A program made the position numbers and the translations under genes. Positions 1 to 7,385 of a stretch of 17,723 bases of DNA are shown piece by piece. This DNA comes from CAZKCI01 sp964551475. GTDB taxonomy: Bacteria > Auribacterota > Erginobacteria > Erginobacterales > CAZKCI01. Below the pieces are notes generated by a model that made no database searches, was not told the origin of the DNA, and saw only the letters and a program-made list of their open reading frames with translations. The stretch covers positions 1 through 17,723 of the forward strand of contig CAZKCI010000073.1 in the NCBI GenBank assembly GCA_964551475.1, read 5' to 3'. Within the stretch, counting starts at the first letter, position 1. Each line of letters opens with the position of its first letter.

Positions 1-1091
1 TTCTCGTGCTCTTCATTGTGTTCTATTTCCTGTCGATGGTGGCCTTCGCGGCGGCGGACCGCTACCGGATACCGCTGATCCCGTTCCTGCTTCTCTTCGG
101 GTCGCTGGGTGTCGAGCGGATGGCGGCGTTCGCTCGCGGGAGGGAGTGGGGGAAGGCCGGTCTGGCGGCGGCCGGGGGGATAGCGCTCTTCGGCCTCTTC
201 TCGCTCAACCCCACCGGCTATCGTCCCTCGCCGGAGAAATGGCACTACGACCGCGCTCTCGCCTATGTCGATGATGAGGACTGGGAGAACGCCGTTCGGG
301 AGGCTCTGCGGGCTATCGACTACGTTCCGGGTTATGGCGAGGCTTATGCCACGATGGGCGTCGCCCATCAGAAGGCGGGACGGATCAAGGAGGCGATCGC
401 GGCCTATGAAACATCTCTCAAGATCAAACCCTCCGCCCGGACCGAAAAGAACCTCGCCGACGCCCTCCTGCAGGCGGGGAGGGACGCGGAGGGCAAGGAG
501 CACTACCGCCGGGCGCTGGAACTCGACCCCGCCTTCGGGCGCATCTACTGCGACCTGGCCCAGGCCCTGAGCGACCGGGGCGAGAAGGCCGCCGCGATCG
601 AAGAACTCCGGAAAGCGATCCGCGCCCAGCCCGATAATGCCGCCGCCCACAATCTTCTCGCCACCATTCTCCTCGAGACGGGGGGGACGGAGGAGGCGCT
701 TGGCCATTATCGGGAGGCGATCAGGATCAACCCCCGCTATGCCGTCGCCCGCTACAACCTGGGGAATCTCCTCTCCCGGTCCGGGAAGCTCTCCGCGGCG
801 GCGGCCGAATTCGAGGCGGCGGTTCGGATCAAGCCCGACTATACGGACGCTCTGAACAACCTCGGCGTCGCCCTGACCATGCTGGGACGATTCGACGAAG
901 CCTTCGACCGTTTTCGCCAGGCCCAGTCCGTCGCGCCCGCCGATCCGGCCGCCTGGTTCAACATGGGAATCGCCCGCGCGCGCCGGGGCGAGAACGCCGA
1001 GGCCGAACGGTGCTTTGGGAAGGTTTTAGAGCTGGCACCGGACTACGCGCCGGCGAAGGACGCGCTGAAGATGATGAGAGCAGGGAGATGA
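1..1091 (+). CDS. C-terminal part of a membrane protein with TPR repeats (5' end outside window)
   Basis: The reading frame is open to the left edge, so the GTG at position 6 is probably internal and the true start lies upstream. The visible protein is about 361 residues. Its first 60 or so include hydrophobic stretches around a short ADRYRIPLIPF segment, a sequence typical of the last membrane helices of GT-C (GT39/ArnT-like) glycosyltransferases. From about residue 79 to 355 it is a run of roughly eight TPR units with the usual alternating A/G/Y/A/P pattern (for example ALNNLGVALTMLGRFDEAF). It ends in TGA, and a second protein of the same general design follows 53 bp later, so the two may be co-transcribed. 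By analogy with TMTC-type proteins, the membrane part may transfer a sugar from a lipid carrier while the TPRs bind protein partners. The family assignment of the membrane part is inference because most of it is missing. Confidence 0.85.
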   Translation, partial: LVLFIVFYFLSMVAFAAADRYRIPLIPFLLLFGSLGVERMAAFARGREWGKAGLAAAGGIALFGLFSLNPTGYRPSPEKWHYDRALAYVDDEDWENAVREALRAIDYVPGYGEAYATMGVAHQKAGRIKEAIAAYETSLKIKPSARTEKNLADALLQAGRDAEGKEHYRRALELDPAFGRIYCDLAQALSDRGEKAAAIEELRKAIRAQPDNAAAHNLLATILLETGGTEEALGHYREAIRINPRYAVARYNLGNLLSRSGKLSAAAAEFEAAVRIKPDYTDALNNLGVALTMLGRFDEAFDRFRQAQSVAPADPAAWFNMGIARARRGENAEAERCFGKVLELAPDYAPAKDALKMMRAGR

Positions 1092-1113
1092 GGTTAGGCG
1101 AGGATACGCGAAA

Positions 1114-1144
1114 AGTGATCAGTAATCAGTGATCAGTCATCAGT
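1114..1144. repeat. Tandem heptamer repeat AGTNATC abutting a start codon
   Basis: The gap holds four 7-base units of the form AGTNATC (AGTGATC, AGTAATC, AGTGATC, AGTCATC) and a final AGT. The array ends directly at the ATG of the next gene. The same unit, in the opposite orientation, lies at 4721-4740. No Shine-Dalgarno sequence is visible between the array and the ATG. Confidence 0.85.
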
Positions 1145-2845
1145 ATGGACCGAACCTATCATTCCCTCCGTTTCGCGGCGGCAGCGCTCATCGCGGCCAC
1201 CGTGCTTGCCTACGCCAACAGCTTCCGGGGGGCGTTTCTCTTCGACGACGCCTATGTCATCCTGGCCAACCCCTCGATCCAGAAGCTGTGGCCGATCTGG
1301 GAGACCTGGTCGGCCCCGAAGCGGTCCCCCGTCCGCGATCGCCCGGTGGTCAACACCACCTTCGCCCTGACCTACGCGCTGAGCGCCGCCCGCCCCGCCG
1401 CCCACCATGCCGGGAACCTGATCGTCCACGCGGCCTCAGTCCTCCTCCTCTTCGGCATCCTCCGGCGGACCTTTTCTTTCCCCGCCTGTTCCGGCCCGGT
1501 CCGCTCGGCCGCTCTACCGCTCGCTTTCTCCGCCGCTTTGCTCTGGGCGCTGCACCCTCTCCAGACCGAATCGGTGACCTACATTACGCAGCGCTGCGAG
1601 TCCCTGATGGGGCTCTGCTATCTCGGCGTCATCTACTCGGTCATCCGCTCCGTCTCTTCGCCCCGGCCGTCCCGCTGGCGGGCGGCGGCGATCGTCTCCT
1701 GCGCGCTGGGGATGGGTTGCAAGGCCTCGATGGTCACCGCTCCTCTCCTCGCCCTCCTCTACGACCGGGCTTTTCTCGCCTCCTCCTGGAGGGAAGTCCG
1801 GGAGAAACGAGGCCGGCTTCACCTCGCCCTCTTCGCCTCCTGGCTTTTCCTGGCCTGGCTGATCGCCAGCACGCCCTACGAGGATATAAAAACCCATACC
1901 CCTTTCGCCTACGCGCTGAGCCAGCCCCGGGTGATCGCGCATTATCTTCGCCTGGCCGTCTTTCCCCATCCGCTCTGCCTCGACTACGGCTGGCCGGCGG
2001 CGACGGGATGGGGAGAGATCGCGCCTTTCGCCGCGGTCGTACTGGCGCTGCTCGGGATAACCGTCTGGTCTCTGGTCCGCCGGCCCGTTCTCGGTTTCGC
2101 CCTGGCCGCCTTTTTCCTCCTGCTCGCCCCCACCTCGAGCGTCATGCCGCTGGAGGACATCGCCTTCGAGCACCGGATGTACCTGCCGCTCGCCCCCCTG
2201 CTCGCCCTGCTCGTCGTCGGCGCGCATCGCCTTCTCCTCCGCCTGTTCCCGCTTGGCTCATCGCGCCGGTCCGCCTCCGGCGTTCTGCTATCGCTGGCGG
2301 CTGTTGCGCTCGCGGTCCTGACCAGCCTCCGCAACGCCGATTATGCCACGCCGGTCGGGATGTGGGAGAAGACGCTGGAACTTCGCCCGGATAATTTCCG
2401 GGCCCGGATGCACCTGGGGAACGCCCTGCTCAAGGAGGGCAATCCGTCGGGAGCGCTCGCCGCTTACCGCGCCTCTCTCGCCTCCAAGCCGGACTACTAC
2501 CCGTCCTTTTACAACCTGGCCAATGTCCTCGCCGGGATGGGGCGGATAAAGGAGGCGGAAGACAACTACCGGAAGGCGCTCGCGATCGAGCCGCGGGCGG
2601 TGGAGGTCCTGAACAACCTGGGGGCGCTGCTCGCCCAGACCGGCCGTTCGGACGGGGCGATCGACTGCTTCCGGCGGGTGCTCGAAATCGATCCCGCCGA
2701 CGCCGCCGCCGCTTTCAACCTCGGTCTGCTTCTCATCCAGAAAGGCCGGTTCGAGGAAGCCCGCCCCTGGATCGAGCGGACGCTGGAGCTCAAGCCGGAC
2801 TACGCGCCCGCGCAGACGGCCATGGGGATGATAAACAAAAAATGA
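1145..2845 (+). CDS. TMTC-like GT-C membrane protein with C-terminal TPR repeats
   Basis: This 566-residue protein has an N-terminal multi-helix membrane domain of about 395 residues and a C-terminal TPR domain of about five to six units (about 396-562). An Asp pair sits in the first periplasmic loop (FDDAYVI, D34-D35), as in PMT/TMTC-type GT-C enzymes, where an acidic residue there is catalytic. A second family signature is HPLQTESVTYITQR at 137-150, and EHRMYLPLAPL lies near residue 340. Eukaryotic TMTC proteins O-mannosylate cadherins; bacterial relatives are mostly uncharacterised. The likely role is transfer of a sugar from a polyprenyl-phosphate donor outside the cytoplasmic membrane, with TPRs recruiting acceptor proteins. 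The ATG chosen gives a normal hydrophobic N-terminus, but it is preceded by a heptamer repeat and no ribosome binding site. The gene may form an operon with the upstream TPR protein. The superfamily is fairly sure; the substrate is unknown. Confidence 0.9.
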   Translation: MDRTYHSLRFAAAALIAATVLAYANSFRGAFLFDDAYVILANPSIQKLWPIWETWSAPKRSPVRDRPVVNTTFALTYALSAARPAAHHAGNLIVHAASVLLLFGILRRTFSFPACSGPVRSAALPLAFSAALLWALHPLQTESVTYITQRCESLMGLCYLGVIYSVIRSVSSPRPSRWRAAAIVSCALGMGCKASMVTAPLLALLYDRAFLASSWREVREKRGRLHLALFASWLFLAWLIASTPYEDIKTHTPFAYALSQPRVIAHYLRLAVFPHPLCLDYGWPAATGWGEIAPFAAVVLALLGITVWSLVRRPVLGFALAAFFLLLAPTSSVMPLEDIAFEHRMYLPLAPLLALLVVGAHRLLLRLFPLGSSRRSASGVLLSLAAVALAVLTSLRNADYATPVGMWEKTLELRPDNFRARMHLGNALLKEGNPSGALAAYRASLASKPDYYPSFYNLANVLAGMGRIKEAEDNYRKALAIEPRAVEVLNNLGALLAQTGRSDGAIDCFRRVLEIDPADAAAAFNLGLLLIQKGRFEEARPWIERTLELKPDYAPAQTAMGMINKK

Positions 2846-2852
2846 AAGGCTG

Positions 2853-2902
2853 GGCGGGATAGGCAGGAAAGGCGGGAACGGCGGGAAAGCAGGGGAAACA
2901 GG
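2853..2902. repeat. Period-9 purine-rich tandem repeat (GGCGGGAAN)
   Basis: Just after the stop codon of the TMTC-like gene there are four units of 9 bases (GGCGGGATA, GGCAGGAAA, GGCGGGAAC, GGCGGGAAA), then a degenerate 10-base unit. One strand is almost all purine. No function is evident. Confidence 0.7.
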
Positions 2903-2916
2903 AACAACGCCGCGAT

Positions 2917-2983
2917 CGTAGCCGCGGACCTTTCAGGTCCGCGGTCCGGTCCTGACGCGCGGACATGAATGTCCGCGCCTACG
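2917..2983. repeat. REP/BIME-like element with two perfect 10-bp hairpins
   Basis: An outer stem CGTAG (2917-2921) pairs with CTACG (2979-2983). Inside are two perfect hairpins. CCGCGGACCT (2922-2931) pairs with 2935-2944 across a 3-nt loop, and GCGCGGACAT (2957-2966) pairs with 2969-2978 across a 2-nt loop. The architecture of outer stem plus two arms is the same as in the other elements of this window, although the arm sequences differ. It lies between convergent genes and could slow or end transcription from either side. Confidence 0.85.
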
Positions 2984-3019
2984 GAGGGGATGCGCTGCGC
3001 TGGGGATGATCGGGAGGAA

Positions 3020-3089
3020 ATTGTAGGCCGGTTCTGCGAACCGGCGGCCGGGGCGCGGACGGCGCCCGCTCACAGAGCGGGCCTACAAT
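3020..3089. repeat. REP/BIME-like element with 9-bp outer stem and two hairpins
   Basis: The outer stem ATTGTAGGC (3020-3028) pairs perfectly with GCCTACAAT (3081-3089). The left hairpin CCGGTTC/GAACCGG (3028-3034 with 3038-3044) has a 3-nt loop. The right hairpin GCCCGCTC/GAGCGGGC (3064-3071 with 3075-3082) also has a 3-nt loop. The end bases of the arms can pair either in the outer stem or in the hairpins. It is the second such element in the same convergent gap. Confidence 0.85.
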
Positions 3090-3090
3090 C

Positions 3091-3120
3091 TGAAGTGAGG
3101 GCCTAGAGGCCCTCACTTCA
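3091..3120. repeat. Perfect 14-bp inverted repeat spanning the stop codon of the kinase fusion gene
   Basis: TGAAGTGAGGGCCT (3091-3104) pairs perfectly with 3107-3120 across a 2-nt loop. The stop codon of the leftward kinase fusion gene (3113-3115) lies inside the right arm, so the hairpin includes the end of the coding sequence. No T-run follows on either strand, so it is not a classical intrinsic terminator. It may still stabilise the 3' end of the mRNA or stall polymerase between the convergent genes. Confidence 0.8.
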
Positions 3121-4648
3121 GGAGAGCGGAGATGAACTTGTAGAGGGCGATCGGGGAGACCGGCTCCCGGTTGCAGACGATCCGGACCGCCAGCGCCCCC
3201 ACCGCGTTGCCGATGAAGCCGACCAACTCGGGCGGGTAGCCGGCGGCCACGCAGGGGGAGGTGACCGCGAGGTAGGCGTCGCCGGCGCCGATCCGGTCCA
3301 CCACTTCCTTGGAGAAGACCGGGGTCTCGGCGAAGCCGTCCTTGACGGTGTAGTCCAGAGAGCCGTTGTGGCCGCGGGTGACGGTGACGCAGGGGGCCTG
3401 CGTCCTCCGGGCGATCTCCAGGATGAGCTCCTTGAGGTCGGAGAACTTGTTGGAGAGGGCGAGGCGGATCTCCGGCTCGTCGATGCAGACGTAGTCGGCC
3501 CGGGGATACTTGGTGATCAGGTTGAAGCCGGAGTTGGCGGAGTTGGTCTGGGTGTTCACCGCCAGGAACTTGGCGGACGCGCAGAGGGTTTGCACCATCT
3601 TCGGGGAGAGGAAGCCGTTCCCGAAATCGGCGGCGATGACCAGGTCGTACTCCGGGCAGTGTTTTTTCAGATAGCGGCAGACCTCCTCCTCCACCTCCGC
3701 GGGCGGGTTCTGGTCGTTCAGGAAGCAGACCTCGAAGATCTTGGAGAGGAAGGCCGGGTCGACATAGCGGCGTTTGACCACGGTGGGAGCGTCCGGGCGG
3801 TAGAAGAACTGGGGCAGGATATTGGGCTTGAGGTGGGAGCGGATGAACTCCTCCTGGGTGTTCTCCTGGCCCAGGCAGGTGACCAGCTGGACGTGGTCGC
3901 AGAAGCCGGCCACGTGGTTGGCGGCGGCGAGCACACCGCCGGCGAAGGACTCCCGGTTCAGGTAGCGGGTGGTGATCACCGTCTCCTTCCAGGCCTTCCC
4001 CATCGGGCGGCAGTAGTGGTATTCGTCCACGATCGAGTCCCCCACCACCATCACCTTCATCTTCTTCAGATTCTTGAGCAGCTGGATCACCGCCTCCGCC
4101 GTGTGCTTTTTTCGGAAGGCGCGCAGGTACTCGTCCGCCTCGGGGTGGTAGACGCTGAAGTGGACGTTCAGAAGCTCGGTGGAGGAGAAGGTGATCTCAT
4201 TGGTGAAATGGATCCGCCCGCCCCCCGCCTTGACCGCCTCCTCCTCTTTGCCGATCTCGCCGGTCAGGTCCTTCTCCCGGTCGACATAGTCGCTGCCCTT
4301 GACGTAGACGTCGGGCTGGAGCTTGCGCAGCGTCTCCACCGCCGTCGGCCAGCGGTTGACCGCCACGTAGTCCACGCACTCCAGCTCCGCGATCGTTTCC
4401 GCCCGAAGCCTCTGGTTGAAGACCGGGCGCCCGGGGCCTTTGCCCACGTAGCGGTCCTCGGTGACCGTGACCACCAGGATGTCGCCCTCGCGCCGGGCGG
4501 CTTCGAAGTGCTTGATGTGGCCGGGGTGGAGGAGGTCGAAGACCCCGTGGCAGAGGGAAACCTTCTTCCCCGACTTTTTCAGGCCGGCGATGATCTTTTC
4601 CAGCTCGTCCAGGGTTTTGATCTTGGCGTAGGCCGTGATTTCGCTCAT
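3113..4648 (-). CDS. Bifunctional nucleotidyltransferase-PfkB sugar kinase, HldE-like with reversed domain order
   Basis: This 511-residue protein has two enzyme domains. Residues about 10-165 are a cytidylyltransferase-like nucleotidyltransferase with GVFDLLHPGH (35-44; HxGH motif H41-H44), an HldE-like VYVKGSDY (114-121) and a later FSSTELL. Residues about 197-510 are a PfkB/ribokinase-family kinase beginning VMVVGDSIVDEY (199-210) and carrying the catalytic GAGD motif (454-457, general base D457). In HldE the kinase is N-terminal and the nucleotidyltransferase C-terminal; here the order is swapped. The expected chemistry is phosphorylation of a sugar (phosphate) and transfer of AMP or CMP to give an activated sugar. 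A heptose, as in HldE, is possible but not shown. AAGGAA (4656-4661, minus strand) lies 7 nt before the ATG and fixes the start. The gene is last in a leftward group with an epimerase and a membrane protein, and may also have its own promoter in the repeat upstream. Confidence 0.9.
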   Translation of the reverse strand: MSEITAYAKIKTLDELEKIIAGLKKSGKKVSLCHGVFDLLHPGHIKHFEAARREGDILVVTVTEDRYVGKGPGRPVFNQRLRAETIAELECVDYVAVNRWPTAVETLRKLQPDVYVKGSDYVDREKDLTGEIGKEEEAVKAGGGRIHFTNEITFSSTELLNVHFSVYHPEADEYLRAFRKKHTAEAVIQLLKNLKKMKVMVVGDSIVDEYHYCRPMGKAWKETVITTRYLNRESFAGGVLAAANHVAGFCDHVQLVTCLGQENTQEEFIRSHLKPNILPQFFYRPDAPTVVKRRYVDPAFLSKIFEVCFLNDQNPPAEVEEEVCRYLKKHCPEYDLVIAADFGNGFLSPKMVQTLCASAKFLAVNTQTNSANSGFNLITKYPRADYVCIDEPEIRLALSNKFSDLKELILEIARRTQAPCVTVTRGHNGSLDYTVKDGFAETPVFSKEVVDRIGAGDAYLAVTSPCVAAGYPPELVGFIGNAVGALAVRIVCNREPVSPIALYKFISALLK

Positions 4649-4680
4649 GGGACCGTTCCTTCGGGTGGTTATCGCGGGTG

Positions 4681-4709
4681 ATTATAATCTCAAATTTGAG
4701 ATTTCAAAT
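4681..4709 (-). promoter_or_regulatory. Possible promoter of the kinase fusion gene within an AT-rich palindrome
   Basis: Read on the minus strand, a perfect TATAAT (4686-4681) lies about 33 nt before the ATG at 4648. A TTGAAA hexamer (4707-4702) sits upstream with a 15-nt spacer, which is shorter than the usual 16-18. Both boxes lie in or beside a palindromic AT-rich repeat, so the promoter may have been supplied by the repeat. Confidence 0.4.
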
Positions 4710-4740
4710 CTCAGACTATCAATCACTGATCACTGATCAC
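4686..4740. repeat. AT-rich palindromes and heptamer repeat between epimerase and kinase genes
   Basis: AATCTCAAATTTGAGATT (4686-4703) is a perfect 18-bp palindrome. GAGATTT (4698-4704) pairs with AAATCTC (4706-4712) as a second, overlapping one. From 4721 to 4740 there are 7-base units ATCACTG, the reverse complement of the unit at 1114-1144. The stop codon of the epimerase gene (4737-4739) lies in this array. Confidence 0.8.
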
Positions 4741-5732
4741 TTCTTCCCCTTGCCCAGGTACGTGAACCACTCCTTGGTCGCTTCGCCGATCGACTCCGGC
4801 GACCAGACCGGGGCTTTCGCCCAGTAGTCGATGTGGTCGAGGAGGATCTTCACTCCCTGCTCGATCGGGACCTTCGCCTCCCAGCCCAGGAGCTGGCGGA
4901 TGCGGGAGGTGTCGGCGTGGGTGCAGTCGGGCTCGCCGGGGCGCTTGGGGATGTGGACGACGGGGCCCTCCAGGAGCTCCACCAGGCGATTCACGGAAAC
5001 CGGGCGGGAGGAGCCGACGTTCATGACCACGCCGGAAAGGGAGGAATCGGCGGCGGCGAGGATGGCGGAGACCACGTCGGAGACGAAGGTGAAGTCGCGG
5101 GTCTGGTTGCCGTCCCCGACCACGGTGTAGGGCTTCCCGTGGATCTTCTGGGCGAGAAAGACGCCGAAGACCGCCCCGTAGGTCCCGCTGGTCCGCGAGC
5201 GGGGGCCGTAGACGTTGAAGAAGCGCAGGGAAATCGCGGGAAGACCGTAGACGGCGGCCCAGTGGAGGACGCAGTGCTCGCCGAGATACTTGGTCAGGGC
5301 GTAGGGATACTGCGGGCGGGCCGGCGCGTCCTCCGGGGTGGGGTAGACGTCGGGGATGCCGTAGCAGGAGGAGGAGGCGGCATAGACCAGCTTTTTCACC
5401 CCCGCCTTCCGGCAGGACTCGAGCACGCTGACCGTCCCGTCGACGTTGGAGCGGTGATACGGGAGCGGCTCGACGATCGAGGGGACGATGTCGGCCCGGG
5501 CGGCCAGATGATAAACCCGGTCCACGCCGGCGAAGGCGGGGAGGATCTCCCGGTAATCGGCGATGTCGACCGGGCGCAGGGAAAGGCGGGGATTATTGCC
5601 CAGGGCGGGAAGATTCTCCCGACGCCCGGTGCAGAGGTTGTCGAGGACGACCACCTCGTCTCCCCGGGCGAGGAGGGCGTCGACCAGGTGCGACCCGATG
5701 AAGCCGGCTCCGCCGGTGACCAGGTTCTTCAT
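4737..5732 (-). CDS. NAD-dependent nucleotide-sugar epimerase/dehydratase (extended SDR)
   Basis: This 331-residue extended short-chain dehydrogenase has the Rossmann motif GGAGFIGSH (7-15), a serine-rich AASSSCYG segment (118-125), the active-site pair Y144-xxx-K148 in YPYALTKYLGE and RFFNVYGPRS (170-179). The length and motifs fit the GalE/WbpP-like UDP-hexose or UDP-HexNAc 4-epimerase group, although 4,6-dehydratases and decarboxylases share the fold. It acts in the cytoplasm on an NDP-sugar, probably making a precursor for the glycan assembled by the neighbouring membrane proteins and GT2. The ATG overlaps the stop of the upstream membrane protein gene by four bases (ATGA, 5729-5732), and GGAG (5738-5741) lies 5 nt upstream, so translation is probably coupled. 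The 3' end runs into a heptamer repeat that supplies the stop codon. The exact substrate cannot be decided from sequence. Confidence 0.9.
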   Translation of the reverse strand: MKNLVTGGAGFIGSHLVDALLARGDEVVVLDNLCTGRRENLPALGNNPRLSLRPVDIADYREILPAFAGVDRVYHLAARADIVPSIVEPLPYHRSNVDGTVSVLESCRKAGVKKLVYAASSSCYGIPDVYPTPEDAPARPQYPYALTKYLGEHCVLHWAAVYGLPAISLRFFNVYGPRSRTSGTYGAVFGVFLAQKIHGKPYTVVGDGNQTRDFTFVSDVVSAILAAADSSLSGVVMNVGSSRPVSVNRLVELLEGPVVHIPKRPGEPDCTHADTSRIRQLLGWEAKVPIEQGVKILLDHIDYWAKAPVWSPESIGEATKEWFTYLGKGKK

Positions 5733-7342
5733 GGCCGCTCCGCCTGGGCCGCTTCCGCGGCGCTCAGCACCTTGCGATAATCATTCTCGGGGATGATCCA
5801 GGCCGCCTCGCTCCGGTTGAATGTGAAGTAGCTGAGTTCGTCCTTGGCAAAGAGCCACTGGTAGGTGCCTTTCATGAACAACGACATGTCCTCGTTCCAG
5901 CAGAGGGGGGGAAGCGTGGCGGTCACTTTGTCTTCGATCAAGATCCGGTTCTTCTCGTCGATCTTGCCATTGGCGATGCCGGTTTTGATGTTGGAGATGA
6001 CCGCGTAGAGGGGGGTCAGCTGGATCTTCAGGATGCCGATGTAGGTGGAGCTCACGTAGAGGTTGGAGGCCAGGACCGGGACCAGGGCCCCCAGGACGAT
6101 CGCCTTCTCCCGGCCGGAGGGACGGAGCAGGGTCTGAATGACCGCGACCGCGATGAGGGCGGCCAGCGCGTTGGCCGTGTACTGGTAGCGGAACTGGGTG
6201 TAGGTGTAGATCAGGGAGTTGGTGGTGGAGCGGGCGAGGGCCACGACATAGAAAAAGGCGAAAAGGAGAAAAAGGAGGAAAAGGAGAAGGGAGGCGGTCC
6301 GCGTCTTTCCGCGCCGGCGGAGGAAGAACCACCAGGCCGCGGTCAGCCCCGCCAGGGTGAAGCCGGCGACCAGCGTGATGGGGATGATGGAGCGCCCCCA
6401 GTTCAGGAGCATCCCCCCCATGTCGATGTTGTCGTAGACGGTGGCGGGGACGGCGAGGGTGGGGGCGAGGTTGACCATGACCCCGACATAGGCCAGGTTG
6501 AAGAAGACGGCCGCGGCGGAACCGATCACGCTCAGCGAAGTGATCGCGGCGCGCGGGCCGTAGATCGGACCCACGGACCAGGCGCCGATCGCCTGGGAGA
6601 GGGCGAAGGCGCCGATGTAAAGGAGATAGACGGCGGGCAGGACGGCGAGATAGGAGAAGCGGAGATCTTTCCCCGTCAGGGACTGGTGGCGCTGGGCGAG
6701 GTCGGGCGCGAAGGCGAGGATGAGGAGGGCGAGCGGCCAGAGGGCGAAAACCTCGTAGGTGAGCATGCCGAAGAGAAAGAAGAGGGCGGTGGGGAGGAGG
6801 AGGATCCGCCGGGCGGTCTTCAGATAGGAGAGGTAAAGGTTGAAGCCCAGGAGCATGGCGGAGCAGGCGGTCAGGCTGTAGATGTGGAAGGTCCAGGTCA
6901 CGATGTCGAAGTGGGAGAAGAGAAAAGCGAGGACGGCGAGAAAACCCGCGGTCAGGACGCGGTCCAGTTCCAGGTGGCGGGAGAGGCGGTAGAGGAGGAG
7001 GAGGCTCAAGAAGTACATCAAAAAGTTGGAAATGTGGTCCAGGAAAAAGGCGGCGCCGAAGAAGCGGTGCTGGAGGTAGAGGATGAAGAAGGAGAAGGGG
7101 CGGAAGGTCCCGTGGCTCCAGGGATCGTAGGTCAGGACGTGATACCACTGGGGGGGTTGGGGCGAGGCATCGACCAGGTGGAAGAAATAATAGGCCGACC
7201 AGTAGTCGCTGCGGGGCGGGTTGGAGAAGGAGGAGGAGAAGAAGAGGAGGAGGGCGAGGAAGAGAACGATGAAATAGACGATCACCCAACGGCGGGAGAA
7301 CCAGGAGTCGTTGACCGGTGTCCGTTTGTCTTCGCGAGGCAT
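5729..7342 (-). CDS. Polytopic membrane protein, possible GT-C glycosyltransferase
   Basis: Starting at the ATG at 7342, this gives 537 residues beginning MPREDKRTPV. The frame stays open upstream to 7558, but that extension is Arg-rich, non-hydrophobic and overlaps the start of the divergent transketolase gene, so I reject it. No clear ribosome binding site precedes 7342, so the start is moderately certain. A first membrane segment (about 19-37) is followed by a polar loop with SDYW (45-48) and DPWSHGTFRPFS (73-84), then about ten further hydrophobic segments, ending in a soluble tail of about 80 residues. An acidic residue in the first loop and an RP motif resemble the layout of GT-C/TMTC proteins, but I do not recognise the family. 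It is the first gene of a leftward operon and overlaps the epimerase gene by four bases, which supports a role in glycan transfer or export. The function is inference. Confidence 0.8.
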   Translation of the reverse strand: MPREDKRTPVNDSWFSRRWVIVYFIVLFLALLLFFSSSFSNPPRSDYWSAYYFFHLVDASPQPPQWYHVLTYDPWSHGTFRPFSFFILYLQHRFFGAAFFLDHISNFLMYFLSLLLLYRLSRHLELDRVLTAGFLAVLAFLFSHFDIVTWTFHIYSLTACSAMLLGFNLYLSYLKTARRILLLPTALFFLFGMLTYEVFALWPLALLILAFAPDLAQRHQSLTGKDLRFSYLAVLPAVYLLYIGAFALSQAIGAWSVGPIYGPRAAITSLSVIGSAAAVFFNLAYVGVMVNLAPTLAVPATVYDNIDMGGMLLNWGRSIIPITLVAGFTLAGLTAAWWFFLRRRGKTRTASLLLFLLFLLFAFFYVVALARSTTNSLIYTYTQFRYQYTANALAALIAVAVIQTLLRPSGREKAIVLGALVPVLASNLYVSSTYIGILKIQLTPLYAVISNIKTGIANGKIDEKNRILIEDKVTATLPPLCWNEDMSLFMKGTYQWLFAKDELSYFTFNRSEAAWIIPENDYRKVLSAAEAAQAERP

Positions 7343-7356
7343 GGGAGAGTTTCGAT

Positions 7357-7385
7357 TTGAACCCTGGCCCGGGATAGTATATATT
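7357..7385 (+). promoter_or_regulatory. Sigma-70-like promoter for the split transketolase genes
   Basis: TTGAAC (7357-7362) and TATATT (7380-7385) are separated by exactly 17 nt. They match the consensus boxes at 4 and 5 of 6 positions. Transcription would begin near 7392, leaving a leader of about 57 nt before the ATG at 7449. The site lies in the divergent region and is the best promoter candidate for the rightward series of genes. On the opposite strand TATACT (7381-7376) could be a -10 box for the membrane protein gene, but no -35 box is seen. Confidence 0.5.

Noticed and set aside
3368..4681. Long rightward open frame (437 codons) opposite the kinase fusion gene
   Set aside because: It is the antisense of a clear two-domain enzyme; its translation is low-complexity Gly/Val/Glu/Leu/Asp-rich, a usual artefact of GC-rich DNA.
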